From Mumia sp. zg.B17 (lineage in GTDB: Bacteria; Actinomycetota; Actinomycetes; Propionibacteriales; Nocardioidaceae): DNA of 64,000 nt. The position numbers were made by a program, and so were the translations under genes. The stretch is from NCBI RefSeq assembly GCF_019550915.1, contig NZ_JAHWCI010000007.1:124001-188000 (forward strand), given 5' to 3'. A model generated the notes under the pieces. The model was not told where the DNA came from. It worked only from the letters and a program-made list of their open reading frames with translations, and made no database searches. Below, piece after piece: positions 8,231 through 16,597 of the stretch. Position 1 is the stretch's first letter. Every line of letters begins with the position of its first letter.

Positions 8231-9250
8231 ATGGCCGAGACGCACGTGACCTTGGGGCAGGTCGCCACCCGGGCGGGCGTCTCGAAGGCGACCGCCTCCA
8301 AGGTCTTCAACGACCGCGCCGACGTTGCCCCCGAGACGAGGACACGCGTCACCACGGCGGCCGACGAGCTCGGGTACGTGCCTGCGGTCCGCGCCCCTGC
8401 TCCCGGCACCACCCAGGTGTGGGTCGTGTTCGACCGCCTCGCCAACGCCTACTCGGCGACGGTGCTCGACGGTCTGCTCGCCGAAGCGCAGGTCCGAGAC
8501 GCCATCGTCATCGTCAACGAGTTCGGCAACGTCGCCGACGACCGCTTCGCGCCAGGCTCGCCGGCCTGGATCCGGCAGGCCCAGGCGCGCGGCGCCCAGG
8601 CCTTCATCCTCGTGACCAACCCGCTCTCCGACGACCACGTCGCTGCCTGCCGCCGCCGCGGGACTCCCCTGATCGTCGTCGACCCGGTGGCTGCGGCACC
8701 TGACGGCGTGATGAGCGTCGGCGCGACCAACTGGATGGGCGGCGTGCAGGCCACCGAGCACCTCCTCTCGCTCGGACACACCCGTCTCGCCTACGTCGGT
8801 GGAGAGCCGACGTCCACGCCGGCCAACGAGCGGTTGGCGGGATTCCGCAGCGCCATCGAGACGGCCGGCCTCGACCCGAACGCCGCCCCGGTCGTCCCCG
8901 GGACGTTCGACTACGACGACGGCCTCGGATGTACGACACTGCTTCGCGACACCGACCGCCCGACCGCCATCTTCACGGCCAGCGATGCCGTGGCTCTCGG
9001 CGTGCTCGAGGCCGCGCGCCAGGTCGGCCTGCGCGTTCCCGACGACCTCTCGGTCGTCGGGTTCGACGACACCTTCGCCGCGCACGCGGCCTCACCCCAG
9101 CTCACGACCGTCCGCCAACCCCTCACCCAGATGGGGCGCATGGCGATGCAGGCGGCCGTCGAGGGTGCCCGCGACGGCTCCCGCGTCTCCCCTCCGGTGC
9201 AGCTCGCGACGTCCTTGGTCGTACGGGGTTCGACCGCACCACCCGCCTGA
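8231..9250 (+). CDS. LacI-family transcriptional repressor
   Basis: 339 aa. The ATG at 8231 puts the helix-turn-helix at the usual distance from the N-terminus (VTLGQVATRAGVSKATASKVFN, about residues 6-27), followed by the hinge and a periplasmic-binding-protein-like effector domain ending in LGVLEAARQVGLRVPDDLSVVGFDDT. It is divergent from the beta-glucoside importer operon, and both promoters carry CGAAACGTTTCG palindromes, so it most likely represses the operon and itself until a sugar is bound. The hinge region is short (AVRAPAPG). Confidence 0.9.
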   Translation: MAETHVTLGQVATRAGVSKATASKVFNDRADVAPETRTRVTTAADELGYVPAVRAPAPGTTQVWVVFDRLANAYSATVLDGLLAEAQVRDAIVIVNEFGNVADDRFAPGSPAWIRQAQARGAQAFILVTNPLSDDHVAACRRRGTPLIVVDPVAAAPDGVMSVGATNWMGGVQATEHLLSLGHTRLAYVGGEPTSTPANERLAGFRSAIETAGLDPNAAPVVPGTFDYDDGLGCTTLLRDTDRPTAIFTASDAVALGVLEAARQVGLRVPDDLSVVGFDDTFAAHAASPQLTTVRQPLTQMGRMAMQAAVEGARDGSRVSPPVQLATSLVVRGSTAPPA

Positions 9251-9360
9251 ACACTGCGTGCGACGGTGGATCCCCTCTGCCCGAGCCCACGTGCGGTGAT
9301 CGGCTCGACCAAGCGGCCCCGGCAGCGGCTCGTTCTCATGGTTGTGGGACAGTCCGGGTC

Positions 9361-9540
9361 ATGGATGGGCTCTCTCGCACCCAAGTGATGGCACTCAGCG
9401 CGGCCTTCGTGCTCGCGATCGTCGGGGTGATCGTGGTCCAACGGTCCGATGCCAAGGTGGGTGACACGATCGGATTCATCGGTGTGCTCGCCGGTGTCTG
9501 GATCGCGGCCTTGACGAACCTCGATAGTGATGCAAGTTAG
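9361..9540 (+). CDS. Small two-helix membrane protein, unknown function
   Basis: 59 aa. Two hydrophobic stretches are visible (about 9-27 and 37-55), joined by a short polar loop QRSDAKVGD. No ribosome binding site is seen; GACAGT at 9348-9353 lies seven bases before the ATG and could be a -10 element of a leaderless message. I recognise no family. The hydrophobic pattern and codon use support a real gene, but it is short and unconfirmed. Confidence 0.5.
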   Translation: MDGLSRTQVMALSAAFVLAIVGVIVVQRSDAKVGDTIGFIGVLAGVWIAALTNLDSDAS

Positions 9541-9646
9541 CCACGTCAACGGCCCGAGCGTGTTCATACCGCAATGAGAGCGTCATACCGCCGCGCTTCT
9601 CCACGATCCAAGACAGGTGCCGTCGGGTGGCCGGATTCTCGACGAG

Positions 9647-10099
9647 TCACACCGACCGATCGGTTTCCGCTTCGCGTCCCAACCACAGGGCCATACCGAT
9701 CGACAGATCCCGATCCTCGGTGAAGCCCAGTCGCGTGTAGAGACGTCTCCCTGGCGGGTCGGCCATGAGCGAGACGAAGGCACCCGGCGGCGCCCCGTCC
9801 CGTACCTGGTCGAGCAACCAGGTGAGCACCGCGTTCCCGACACCCCGCCGCTGGTGAGCAGGCAGCACGGCCATGTCGACCACGTGGAAGTACCAGCCAC
9901 CGTCACTGATGAGCCGCCCCATTCCCACTGTTCCGCCACCGCTGTCGATGACATGGCATGCGGACCAGCTGCCGGGCAAGGCTCGTTCTGCCTGCTCCAC
10001 GGTGCGCGGCGTAAGGCCGGCATCGTTCCGCAGCCGCAGGTAGTCGGCCGTGCTGGGCACTCCCGCACAGAGCGAGTATCCAGGTGCCAGCCCTGTCAC
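9647..10099 (-). CDS. GNAT family N-acetyltransferase
   Basis: 150 aa, GTG start overlapping the MerR stop (GTGA). The acetyl-CoA-binding motif A is VDMAVLPAHQRRGVGNAVL (about 77-95); C-terminal LYTRLGFTED is typical. Small-molecule or protein acetyl transfer from acetyl-CoA; the substrate is unknown. Because it is translationally coupled to the MerR regulator, it may belong to the same stress response. Confidence 0.8.
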   Translation of the reverse strand: MTGLAPGYSLCAGVPSTADYLRLRNDAGLTPRTVEQAERALPGSWSACHVIDSGGGTVGMGRLISDGGWYFHVVDMAVLPAHQRRGVGNAVLTWLLDQVRDGAPPGAFVSLMADPPGRRLYTRLGFTEDRDLSIGMALWLGREAETDRSV

Positions 10100-10479
10100 T
10101 GCGCCACCCCATGCCGGCTCTCGTCACCGGCCCGTGCGGCTTCGTCGATGTAGTGCGCCAACGCCTCCCGAGAACGAGTCAACGCGTCGACCTGGTCGTC
10201 CAGGCGGCCCAACCGGGTCCGCATGGCCGCCAGCAGCTCCGGACAGCCGACGAGCTCGGGCGCCTCCCCGACTGCACACGGCAGCAGGTAGGCGATGTCC
10301 TCGGTCGACAGTCCCGCCTCGAGGAGGTGCCGGATCTGCTTCACCGTGACGACGTCCGCCGGGCCGTACACCCGGTATCCGGCCCCGTTGCGGCCCGGCT
10401 CCAGCAGTCCTTGGGCCTCGTAGTACCTCAGCTGATGGGCGTTGACCTCGGTCCGACGGCTCAGCTCTCCGATATGCAC
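10096..10479 (-). CDS. MerR-family transcriptional regulator
   Basis: 127 aa. GTG 10479 is preceded by AGGGGG at good spacing. The N-terminal winged helix (MHIGELSRRTEVNAHQLRYYE) and dimerisation helix are typical; the effector region is short and has Cys at PCAVG and GCPEL, so a thiol- or metal-type signal is possible but not shown. It is divergent from an imine-reductase-like gene whose promoter has the long spacer that MerR proteins act on, so it probably activates that gene. Confidence 0.85.
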   Translation of the reverse strand: MHIGELSRRTEVNAHQLRYYEAQGLLEPGRNGAGYRVYGPADVVTVKQIRHLLEAGLSTEDIAYLLPCAVGEAPELVGCPELLAAMRTRLGRLDDQVDALTRSREALAHYIDEAARAGDESRHGVAQ

Positions 10480-10488
10480 AGTTCCCCC

Positions 10489-10520
10489 TTGACCTTCACA
10501 CCGGTCTCAACGTTCAGCAT
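10489..10520 (+). promoter_or_regulatory. MerR-type promoter with 20-bp spacer
   Basis: -35 TTGACC (10489-10494) and -10 CAGCAT (10515-10520) are 20 bp apart instead of 17, the elongated spacing typical of MerR-activated promoters. The spacer carries the dyad GACC-N8-GGTC (10491-10506). The -10 lies six bases before ATG 10527, so the message would be leaderless. Confidence 0.6.
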
Positions 10521-10526
10521 GCACGT

Positions 10527-11417
10527 ATGACTTCCCCTACGAATTCTGACGTGACACTCATCGGCCTCGGACTCATGGGCACGGCGCTGGCGGGCGCGCT
10601 GCTCGGAGCGGGACACCGGACGACCGTGTGGAACCGCACGGCGGCCAAAGCAGAGCGGCTGGTGGCTCAGGGCGCCCTGCTCGCCGACTCAGCCGGCTCG
10701 GCGGTGAACGCGAGCCCGGTGATCATCACGTGCGTCTCCGACTACGCGTCGCTCCAGCAGGTGCTCACCCCGGTTGCCGACGGACTCCGTGGTCGAGTCC
10801 TCGTCAACCTGACGTCGGGCGACTCGGCGCAGGCGCAGGAGATGGCTCGGTGGACCGAGGAACGGGGAGCGGCCTACCTCGACGGCGCCATCATGGCCGT
10901 CCCGCCGGCCATCGGCACCGCCGCGGCGGTGATCCTGCTGAGCGGCCCCGAGACCGCGTTCACCACGCACCAGTCCACCTTCGACGCGCTCGGCACCACC
11001 GCCTACCTCGGTGAGGACCACGGCTTGTCTGCTCTATACGACGTCGCCGGCCTGAGCATGATGTGGGGTGTCCTGAACGCCTGGCTCCATGGAGTGGCTC
11101 TGCTCGGCACCGCCGGTGTCGACGCGTCCACCTACACACCGTTCGCGGCGCAGATCGCGCAGGAAACCATCGGGTGGCTGGCGGGCTATGCCGACCAGGT
11201 GGACGCTGGCACCTACCCACCCGACGACGCGACGGTCGACACCCACGCGGGCGCAATGACCCACCTCATTGAGGAGAGCGAGAGGCTGGGCGTCAACGCG
11301 GAGATGCCGAGGCTCTTCAAGGCGCTGGTGGATCGCGCAATCACCGCCGGCCAGGCGGGGAGCAGCTATCCCGTCTTGGTCGAGCAGTTCGCGCAACCGC
11401 GCGCAACATCGAGATGA
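10527..11417 (+). CDS. NAD(P)-binding imine-reductase / beta-hydroxyacid dehydrogenase-like enzyme
   Basis: 296 aa. Rossmann motif GLGLMGTALAGALL (about 13-26) and an NADP-type loop VWNRTAAKAERL follow the 6-phosphogluconate/3-hydroxyisobutyrate dehydrogenase fold. The C-terminal helical domain lacks the usual catalytic Lys motif of hydroxyacid dehydrogenases (GxxGxGxxxK) and instead resembles imine reductases. It would reduce a C=N or C=O bond with NADPH; the natural substrate is unknown. Divergent from MerR, followed immediately by a hairpin terminator. Confidence 0.75.
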   Translation: MTSPTNSDVTLIGLGLMGTALAGALLGAGHRTTVWNRTAAKAERLVAQGALLADSAGSAVNASPVIITCVSDYASLQQVLTPVADGLRGRVLVNLTSGDSAQAQEMARWTEERGAAYLDGAIMAVPPAIGTAAAVILLSGPETAFTTHQSTFDALGTTAYLGEDHGLSALYDVAGLSMMWGVLNAWLHGVALLGTAGVDASTYTPFAAQIAQETIGWLAGYADQVDAGTYPPDDATVDTHAGAMTHLIEESERLGVNAEMPRLFKALVDRAITAGQAGSSYPVLVEQFAQPRATSR

Positions 11418-11418
11418 T

Positions 11419-11446
11419 CGAGCCCCACTCCACGGCGTGGGGCTCG
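11419..11446 (+). terminator. Hairpin terminator after the imine-reductase-like gene
   Basis: Perfect 10-bp inverted repeat CGAGCCCCAC / GTGGGGCTCG with an 8-base loop starting two bases after the TGA. There is no T-tract, as is common in high-GC actinobacteria. Confidence 0.65.
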
Positions 11447-11587
11447 CGAGACGTTGAAGCGGAGGTCCACCGAGTTCCGTCACGAACAGGCGTCACGCCT
11501 CGCCCCGACAGTGGCCCAGGCCCTAGCCGCGGGACGAGGCGCGACCGACCTCACTCAGGGTGGGGACGGAAGACGCTCACGCGGCGC

Positions 11588-11941
11588 TCAGTCGACCACC
11601 GAGCGGACGATCTCGGCGATGCGCTTCTCCGTGTCGTCGTCCACGGTCTCGAAGAACCACGCAGCCGGCATCAACAGCCCGTCCGCGCCGCCTGCGGCTC
11701 GGAAGGCCGACTTCTCGGTGATCGCGAGATTCAAGCGTTCGTCGTTGCGCAGCGTCACGAGCGCGGGCGTGCTCGCCGACGTCGCGTAGGCGGGCATTCC
11801 GTACCAGATCCGTGGCTTCAGCGCGGGGGCCGCAGTCATGATGATGTCGTGCACACGCTGCATGGTTGACCGCCTCGGCTCGTCCATCTTCGAGATCTTG
11901 TCGACCACCTGTGCCAGATTCTTCTCGTCCTTCGACGTCAC
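11588..11941 (-). CDS. DUF1801 / YdhG-like protein
   Basis: 117 aa from GTG 11941, chosen because GAGAGAGG lies just upstream and homologues begin near here; the frame extends further upstream without support. IWYGMPAYA and the C-terminal SLL-like region with DDDTEKRIAEIVRSVVD fit the DUF1801 (YdhG/iron-chaperone-like) family. The molecular role is unknown. It is convergent with the imine-reductase-like gene and has an unusually long, stem-loop-rich region upstream. Confidence 0.65.
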   Translation of the reverse strand: MTSKDEKNLAQVVDKISKMDEPRRSTMQRVHDIIMTAAPALKPRIWYGMPAYATSASTPALVTLRNDERLNLAITEKSAFRAAGGADGLLMPAAWFFETVDDDTEKRIAEIVRSVVD

Positions 11942-11989
11942 GTCATGTCCTCTCTCGTCAGCCGATGTCGAGCACCGGCGGAATGAAGT

Positions 11990-12100
11990 CGGCGCGAATG
12001 CGCCGCACCCCATCCGGACATGTCCTGAGCTGCTCAGGCCTCTCCGCGATGATTCACGTGGCCTTGCCACGTGGAAGCGTCGTCGGTGGCGTACCACCGA
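11990..12100. repeat. Tract of four stem-loops upstream of the DUF1801 gene
   Basis: Within the 253-base gap between tetR and the DUF1801 gene there are four inverted repeats in 111 bases: CGGCGC-GAAT-GCGCCG (11990-12005), CCTGAGC-T-GCTCAGG (12024-12038), CACGTGGC-CTT-GCCACGTG (12055-12073) and TCGGTGG-CGTA-CCACCGA (12083-12100). A 10-bp palindrome GGACATGTCC overlaps at 12016-12025. I see no open reading frame that explains them. They could be a structured leader, a small RNA, terminators or operators. Confidence 0.6.
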
Positions 12101-12194
12101 GGTCAGGGTATCGGACCGCAGACAGATCACACCACCGTCAGCGATCTCGCCCGACGCTCAGCGCAGCGGCAGCACTTCTCTCGAGGCATCCATG

Positions 12195-12851
12195 TCACTC
12201 GGCTGACCGGCGGGCCGAGGACAGAAACGTGGCGACGGCGGCCCTCACATGGTCTCGTTGGGCGGGTGTCGACGGGATGGCGTCGTCCCCCAGGAACATG
12301 GCGTCGTTGACCGGGGCGCCCATGACCAGCCAGTTGAGCTGGGTGGCGGCCGTTGTCGGATCGGGCACGGACAAGAGATCGCGGGCGTCGAGGTCGGACA
12401 GGATCTGGGCAAGCACGGCGACAGCCCGCTGGGGGCCATGCTCGAACACGGCCCGCGCCAGCTCGGGGAATCGCGGGACTTCACCGATCACCAACCGGCG
12501 CAGCCTGAGCATGCGCGGCTGCAATACCGCCTCCAGCTGCCGGCTCAGTATCGACTCGAGCACCGGCGCGATGCGGTCGGCCGACTCGATCGGGAGAGCG
12601 TCGACCTGGTGCACGTCGTCGGCTGCCAGCCGGGTCATCGAGGTGACGAGCTCGATGAAGAGCTGCTCCTTGGTGCCGAAGTGCGCGTACACGGTCTGCT
12701 TCGAGACTCCGGAGGAACGAGCGAGATCGTCCATGGTCACGCTCTCGTAGTGGGCGGCGAGGAAGGCCTCCTCCGCGGCTGCCAGGATGGCTCGCCGTTT
12801 CGCCGCCGAGCTCGGGCGCATCCCGGCTGACCCTTGACTTATCACACCCAC
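12195..12851 (-). CDS. TetR-family transcriptional regulator
   Basis: 218 aa, GTG start. The N-terminal helix-turn-helix is clear: KRRAILAAAEEAFLAAHYES followed by VTMDDLARSSGVSKQTVYAHF (about 38-58). The C-terminal ligand-binding domain is of the AcrR type with a TetR_C-like LNWLVMGAPVNDAMF segment. It is divergent from an alpha/beta hydrolase; the 56-base shared promoter region holds an inverted repeat GTCTA-N12-TAGAC, a likely operator, so it probably represses the hydrolase and itself. Confidence 0.9.
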   Translation of the reverse strand: MGVISQGSAGMRPSSAAKRRAILAAAEEAFLAAHYESVTMDDLARSSGVSKQTVYAHFGTKEQLFIELVTSMTRLAADDVHQVDALPIESADRIAPVLESILSRQLEAVLQPRMLRLRRLVIGEVPRFPELARAVFEHGPQRAVAVLAQILSDLDARDLLSVPDPTTAATQLNWLVMGAPVNDAMFLGDDAIPSTPAQRDHVRAAVATFLSSARRSAE

Positions 12852-12853
12852 CA

Positions 12854-12875
12854 GTCTAACTTCTTAATTCTAGAC
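12854..12875. promoter_or_regulatory. Candidate TetR operator (GTCTA-N12-TAGAC)
   Basis: 22-bp inverted repeat centred in the intergenic region between tetR (starts 12851) and the hydrolase (starts 12908). A direct repeat CCAGTC also occurs at 12851 and 12879. Confidence 0.5.
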
Positions 12876-12907
12876 GCACCAGTCCAGAAACTTACGAGGG
12901 GGCGACC

Positions 12908-13747
12908 ATGACAGGTGTCAGCACCACCATCTCGCGTGACGGCACCAGGCTTGCCTACGAGGTGAACGGCGAAGGCCCGCCGCTCGTCTACGTGACCGGG
13001 GCCATCTGCCACCGGACGTTCCGCCCCGTCCAGAAGGGCGCCTCGGTGTTGTCCCGGTCCTTCCGGGTGTTGTCCTACGACCGGCGCGGACGCGGCGACT
13101 CGACCGACACAGCGCCGTGGTCGCTCGACCGTGAAGTCGAGGATCTCGAGGCGCTCATCGACACGATGGGAGGACGATCGTTCATCTACGGCCACTCGTC
13201 GGGAGCGGTGCTGGCTCTGCACGCGGCCCACAGGCTCGCACCGAAGGTGCAGGGGGTCGTTCTCTACGACGCGTCCTGGGTCGCCGACCAGGCTGGGGCC
13301 GATCGCTACGCGACGGTGTGCGCCGGCGTGGAGGCCCTTCTCGACCAAGGACGCGACGCGGCCGCTATCAAGCGCTTCCTCGTCGGCATCGGCATGCCGA
13401 GGTTCTTCGCTACGCTGCTGCCCTTCATGCCGGGGTGGCGTCGGCTCGTCGCGCTCGCACCCACGCTCCGCTACGACATGTCCCTCACCGCGGCACCGCC
13501 ACCGTTGGACGTCGCCGCCACGGTGCGCGTGCCCACACACGTGATGGTCGGCGAACGCAGCCCCGAGGAGCTGCACCGTGTCGCCGACGCTCTGCAGGCG
13601 AGCATCCCAGGCGCCACTCGTGAAACGCTGGCCGGACAGGATCACATGGTCTCGGAGAAGGTGCTCCTACCGAGCCTGGTGCGCCACCTGCGTCCCGGCG
13701 AGGAGACAGCACGATCCCGCGACCCTCGCCCCGGCGGTAGTTCCTGA
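12908..13747 (+). CDS. Alpha/beta hydrolase
   Basis: 279 aa; ATG preceded by GAGGGGG. The fold is shown by the oxyanion region, YDRRGRGDSTDT, and the nucleophile elbow GHSSG (Ser about 98); the late acid is likely in VGERSPEE and the His in GQDHMV. Such proteins hydrolyse esters, epoxides or similar small substrates; which one is unknown. The divergent TetR gene suggests substrate-induced expression. Confidence 0.85.
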   Translation: MTGVSTTISRDGTRLAYEVNGEGPPLVYVTGAICHRTFRPVQKGASVLSRSFRVLSYDRRGRGDSTDTAPWSLDREVEDLEALIDTMGGRSFIYGHSSGAVLALHAAHRLAPKVQGVVLYDASWVADQAGADRYATVCAGVEALLDQGRDAAAIKRFLVGIGMPRFFATLLPFMPGWRRLVALAPTLRYDMSLTAAPPPLDVAATVRVPTHVMVGERSPEELHRVADALQASIPGATRETLAGQDHMVSEKVLLPSLVRHLRPGEETARSRDPRPGGSS

Positions 13748-13827
13748 AGGACTGACGGTCTCGGCCTTCAGCGCGCAGCGGCTACCTCTGGCACGAGTTC
13801 GCGCGGACTGCGCACAAACGCACCGAT

Positions 13828-14904
13828 TCACACGTTGAAGCGGAACTCCACCACGTCGCCGTCCTGCATGACGTAGTCCTTGCCCTCCATGCGGACCTTG
13901 CCCGCCGACTTCGCCGCGGCCATCGAGCCGGCGGCCACGAGGTCGTCGTACGACACGATCTCTGCCTTGATGAAGCCACGCTGGAAGTCGGTGTGGATCA
14001 CGCCGGCCGCCTCGGGCGCGGTCGCGCCCTTCTTGATGGTCCAGGCGCGAGCCTCCTTCGGCCCGGCGGTGAGGTAGGTCTGCAGCCCGAGGGTCTCGAA
14101 GCCGACGCGCGCCAGCAGGTCGAGTCCTGGCTCGTCGATGCCCATCTCGGCGAGCATCTCGCGAGCCTCCTCGTCGTCGTCGAGCTCGACCAGCTCGGCC
14201 TCGAACTTCGCGTCGAGGAAGACGGCCTCGGCGGGCGCGACGATGTCGCGCATCCGCTGCTTGAGCTCCTCGTCCCCGAGCTCGTCGGAGTCGCAGTTGA
14301 AGACGAACAGCTGCGGCTTTGCCGACAGGAGGTGCAGCTCGCGCAGCGGCTCGGGATCGAGGCCGGCGGAGAACACGCCGGTGCCTGCCTCGAGGTGCGT
14401 ACGCGCCTCCCTGACCGCCTCGGCGACCACGGCGACGTCCTTGTCCTTCTTGGCGTCCTTCTCCAGCCGCGGGAGCGCATTCTCGATCGTCTGAAGGTCG
14501 GCGAGGATCAGCTCGGTGCGGATGGTCTCGATGTCGTCGCTCGGCGAGACCTTGCCGTCGACGTGAGTGACGTCGGGGTCACGGAACACACGCGTGACCT
14601 GGCAGATGGCGTCGGACTCGCGGATGTGGCTCAGGAACTTGTTGCCGAGTCCCTCACCCTCGGACGCGCCACGCACGATGCCGGCGATGTCGACGAACTG
14701 AACGGTCGCCGGGAGGATCCGCTCGGAGCCGAAGATCTTGGCGAGCTCGTCGAGGCGCGGGTCGGGGACCCCCACCACGCCGACGTTGGGCTCGATCGTC
14801 GCGAACGGGTAGTTCGCCGCGAGGACGTCGTTCTTGGTCAGAGCGTTGAAGAGGGTCGACTTGCCCGCGTTGGGGAGTCCGACGATGCCGATGCTGAGTG
14901 CCAC
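13828..14904 (-). CDS. ychF: Redox-regulated ATPase/GTPase YchF (OLA1 family)
   Basis: 358 aa, full length. P-loop GLPNAGKST (residues 9-17), switch region [19 protein letters not shown], and the C-terminal TGS domain ending in [20 protein letters not shown]. YchF is a universal ATPase associated with ribosomes and the oxidative stress response; it has NxxE in place of the canonical GTPase NKxD (FNCDSDE here is the related segment). GTG start; TACGCT lies eight bases upstream. Confidence 0.95.
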   Translation of the reverse strand: MALSIGIVGLPNAGKSTLFNALTKNDVLAANYPFATIEPNVGVVGVPDPRLDELAKIFGSERILPATVQFVDIAGIVRGASEGEGLGNKFLSHIRESDAICQVTRVFRDPDVTHVDGKVSPSDDIETIRTELILADLQTIENALPRLEKDAKKDKDVAVVAEAVREARTHLEAGTGVFSAGLDPEPLRELHLLSAKPQLFVFNCDSDELGDEELKQRMRDIVAPAEAVFLDAKFEAELVELDDDEEAREMLAEMGIDEPGLDLLARVGFETLGLQTYLTAGPKEARAWTIKKGATAPEAAGVIHTDFQRGFIKAEIVSYDDLVAAGSMAAAKSAGKVRMEGKDYVMQDGDVVEFRFNV

Positions 14905-14910
14905 GAGGAA

Positions 14911-15540
14911 CTAGCGTACGGGGCGGCCGCGACGCGCCGCCGTCCAGTGGTCTCGCGTCGTACGGAACAGGTGGCTGTCACCCTCGTACCACGGGTCCTT
15001 CAGGATGCCGAGGTCCTCGAGCCCGAGGCGTACGGCGACTCCCGCGGAGCCGTGGTTGTCGGGATACATCCCGCACCACACCTCGTCGAGCAGCGGCCGG
15101 TCCGGCGCGGAGCCGTCGAAGTGCGCGTACGCCGCGTCGAGCAGCGCCCGCGCCCCCTCCGTCGCGTAGCCGCGACCGGTCGAGTCCGGGTGGAGGTGCC
15201 AGCCGACCTGGAGGTCCGGCGGGTCGCTGTTGGGGCACGGCGTGATCATCACCGTGCCCGCGACGACTCCGGTGTCGCGCACCTCGGCAGCCAGACCGAT
15301 ACAGCCCGGGTGGGCCTCGGCCAGCTCGTTGAGGTCGTCGATCCAGGCGCGGGCCTCGTCGAGCGACGCCATCGGCGTGAACGGAGGGTCGCCGAGCCAC
15401 CGGATGACGTCGAGCCGGCTGTGGATGTCGAGCACCCGCGGCGCGTCGCCGTGCGCGTACGGGCGCAGCCGCAGGCGGTCAGTCTCGATCGGGAGCGGCC
15501 ACGCAGACGGCAGGGTGGCGCGCGTCGGCTGATCGGTCAT
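14911..15540 (-). CDS. GNAT family N-acetyltransferase (RimJ/RimL type)
   Basis: 209 aa; begins with the typical IETDRLRLRPY strand, acetyl-CoA motif LHPDSTGRGYATEGARALL (about 119-137) and NHGSAGVAVRLGLEDLG near the end. Substrate unknown: ribosomal-protein-type N-terminal acetylation or small-molecule acetylation are both possible. The ATG overlaps the stop of the upstream regulator (ATGA), so it is co-translated with it. Confidence 0.85.
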   Translation of the reverse strand: MTDQPTRATLPSAWPLPIETDRLRLRPYAHGDAPRVLDIHSRLDVIRWLGDPPFTPMASLDEARAWIDDLNELAEAHPGCIGLAAEVRDTGVVAGTVMITPCPNSDPPDLQVGWHLHPDSTGRGYATEGARALLDAAYAHFDGSAPDRPLLDEVWCGMYPDNHGSAGVAVRLGLEDLGILKDPWYEGDSHLFRTTRDHWTAARRGRPVR

Positions 15541-16541
15541 ACTCCGTTCGTACCATCCTCGGCCGACATCCGTCCTCCCCCGGCGACGAGCGCGTCACCG
15601 AGCTCCGACCGGAGATAGAGAACCGACCGTCCGTGCCGCGCGCTCGTGAGCAGCCCGGCGTCCCGCATCGCCCGCAGGTGCTGGTTGACCGCAGGGGTCG
15701 TCACTCCCAGCCGACCGGCCAGCTCCGTCGACGAGGCCGGCACCTCGAGCGCGGTGAGAAGACCAGCACGTGTCGCCCCGAGCAGGTCGCCGAGCACCGC
15801 CGGCGAGCGGCGTGGCTCGACCTGCCAGAGAGCGCCAGATCCACGGGCGCCGTAGAGGATCATCGGCGGCTCGTCCTCGCCGATCGGCACCGTCGCTCCC
15901 CTGGTGAACAGGCTCGGCACGAGCGTCAGGCCCTCGCCGCGAGTGCCTCGACGAATCCGCAAGGGCGACGTCAGGCGGACCCGTACGACGTCGCCGTCGA
16001 GGCAGACGCGGTCGCTGATCCCTCCGAGCATCGCGCCGACGCCCTCTGCGGCCGCGACACGACCACAGTGCACGATGTCGGCCTGCAGAACGCCGCGCAT
16101 CCGAGGCCACCACGGCGCGAAGCAAGAGTCCCAGTACGCCCGCAGCGCACGCAGCATGCGGCTGCGGACCGCCACCGCGGACCCCCGAAGCGGGTACGGG
16201 AGACCGTCCGGGTGGACCGCGCGGAGGTCGGCACCCAGGCGCTCGTCCTCCACCCTCGCCAGCGCCTGCAGCTCGGTGTCGATGCGGGTCAGAGGGCTGT
16301 GCGGCCGCGGGCTGAGGAAGTCCGGTGTCGACAGTGCGTCGTTGCTGAGCGCGCGAAGCATCGTCGTGTCGAGCCGGTCGCGGGCGTCCTGCGTCTCGCG
16401 GAGCCACGGAAGGTGGACGGGGAAGCGACCGGGTTCCCGGAACGTGCGCAGCGACAGTGCCAGCTCGTTGATCGGCGAGATCGCGAAGCGGACATCGCCC
16501 AGATCCCTGCCGTCCAGCTCGTACTCGAGAAGGCCGACCAT
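15537..16541 (-). CDS. Winged-helix regulator (DUF5937 N-terminus, ArsR-like C-terminus)
   Basis: 334 aa. The long N-terminal region (about 1-250) with ISPINELALSLRT resembles DUF5937; residues about 255-320 form an ArsR-type winged helix (RAGLLTALEVPASSTELAGRL, then TTPAVNQHLRAMRDAGLLT). Divergent from an MFS transporter across a 56-base or shorter gap, and coupled to a GNAT gene, suggesting it controls export and modification of a compound. The effector is not evident. Confidence 0.8.
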   Translation of the reverse strand: MVGLLEYELDGRDLGDVRFAISPINELALSLRTFREPGRFPVHLPWLRETQDARDRLDTTMLRALSNDALSTPDFLSPRPHSPLTRIDTELQALARVEDERLGADLRAVHPDGLPYPLRGSAVAVRSRMLRALRAYWDSCFAPWWPRMRGVLQADIVHCGRVAAAEGVGAMLGGISDRVCLDGDVVRVRLTSPLRIRRGTRGEGLTLVPSLFTRGATVPIGEDEPPMILYGARGSGALWQVEPRRSPAVLGDLLGATRAGLLTALEVPASSTELAGRLGVTTPAVNQHLRAMRDAGLLTSARHGRSVLYLRSELGDALVAGGGRMSAEDGTNGV

Positions 16542-16597
16542 GAAGCCCTACGCTATATCTCTTCGTGCTCCCCGCGCGATCGGCGAGAACTGACCCC

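Noticed and set aside
12195-13747. TetR plus hydrolase as a gamma-butyrolactone signalling pair
   Set aside because: No AfsA-like synthase nearby, and the TetR sequence looks AcrR-like.
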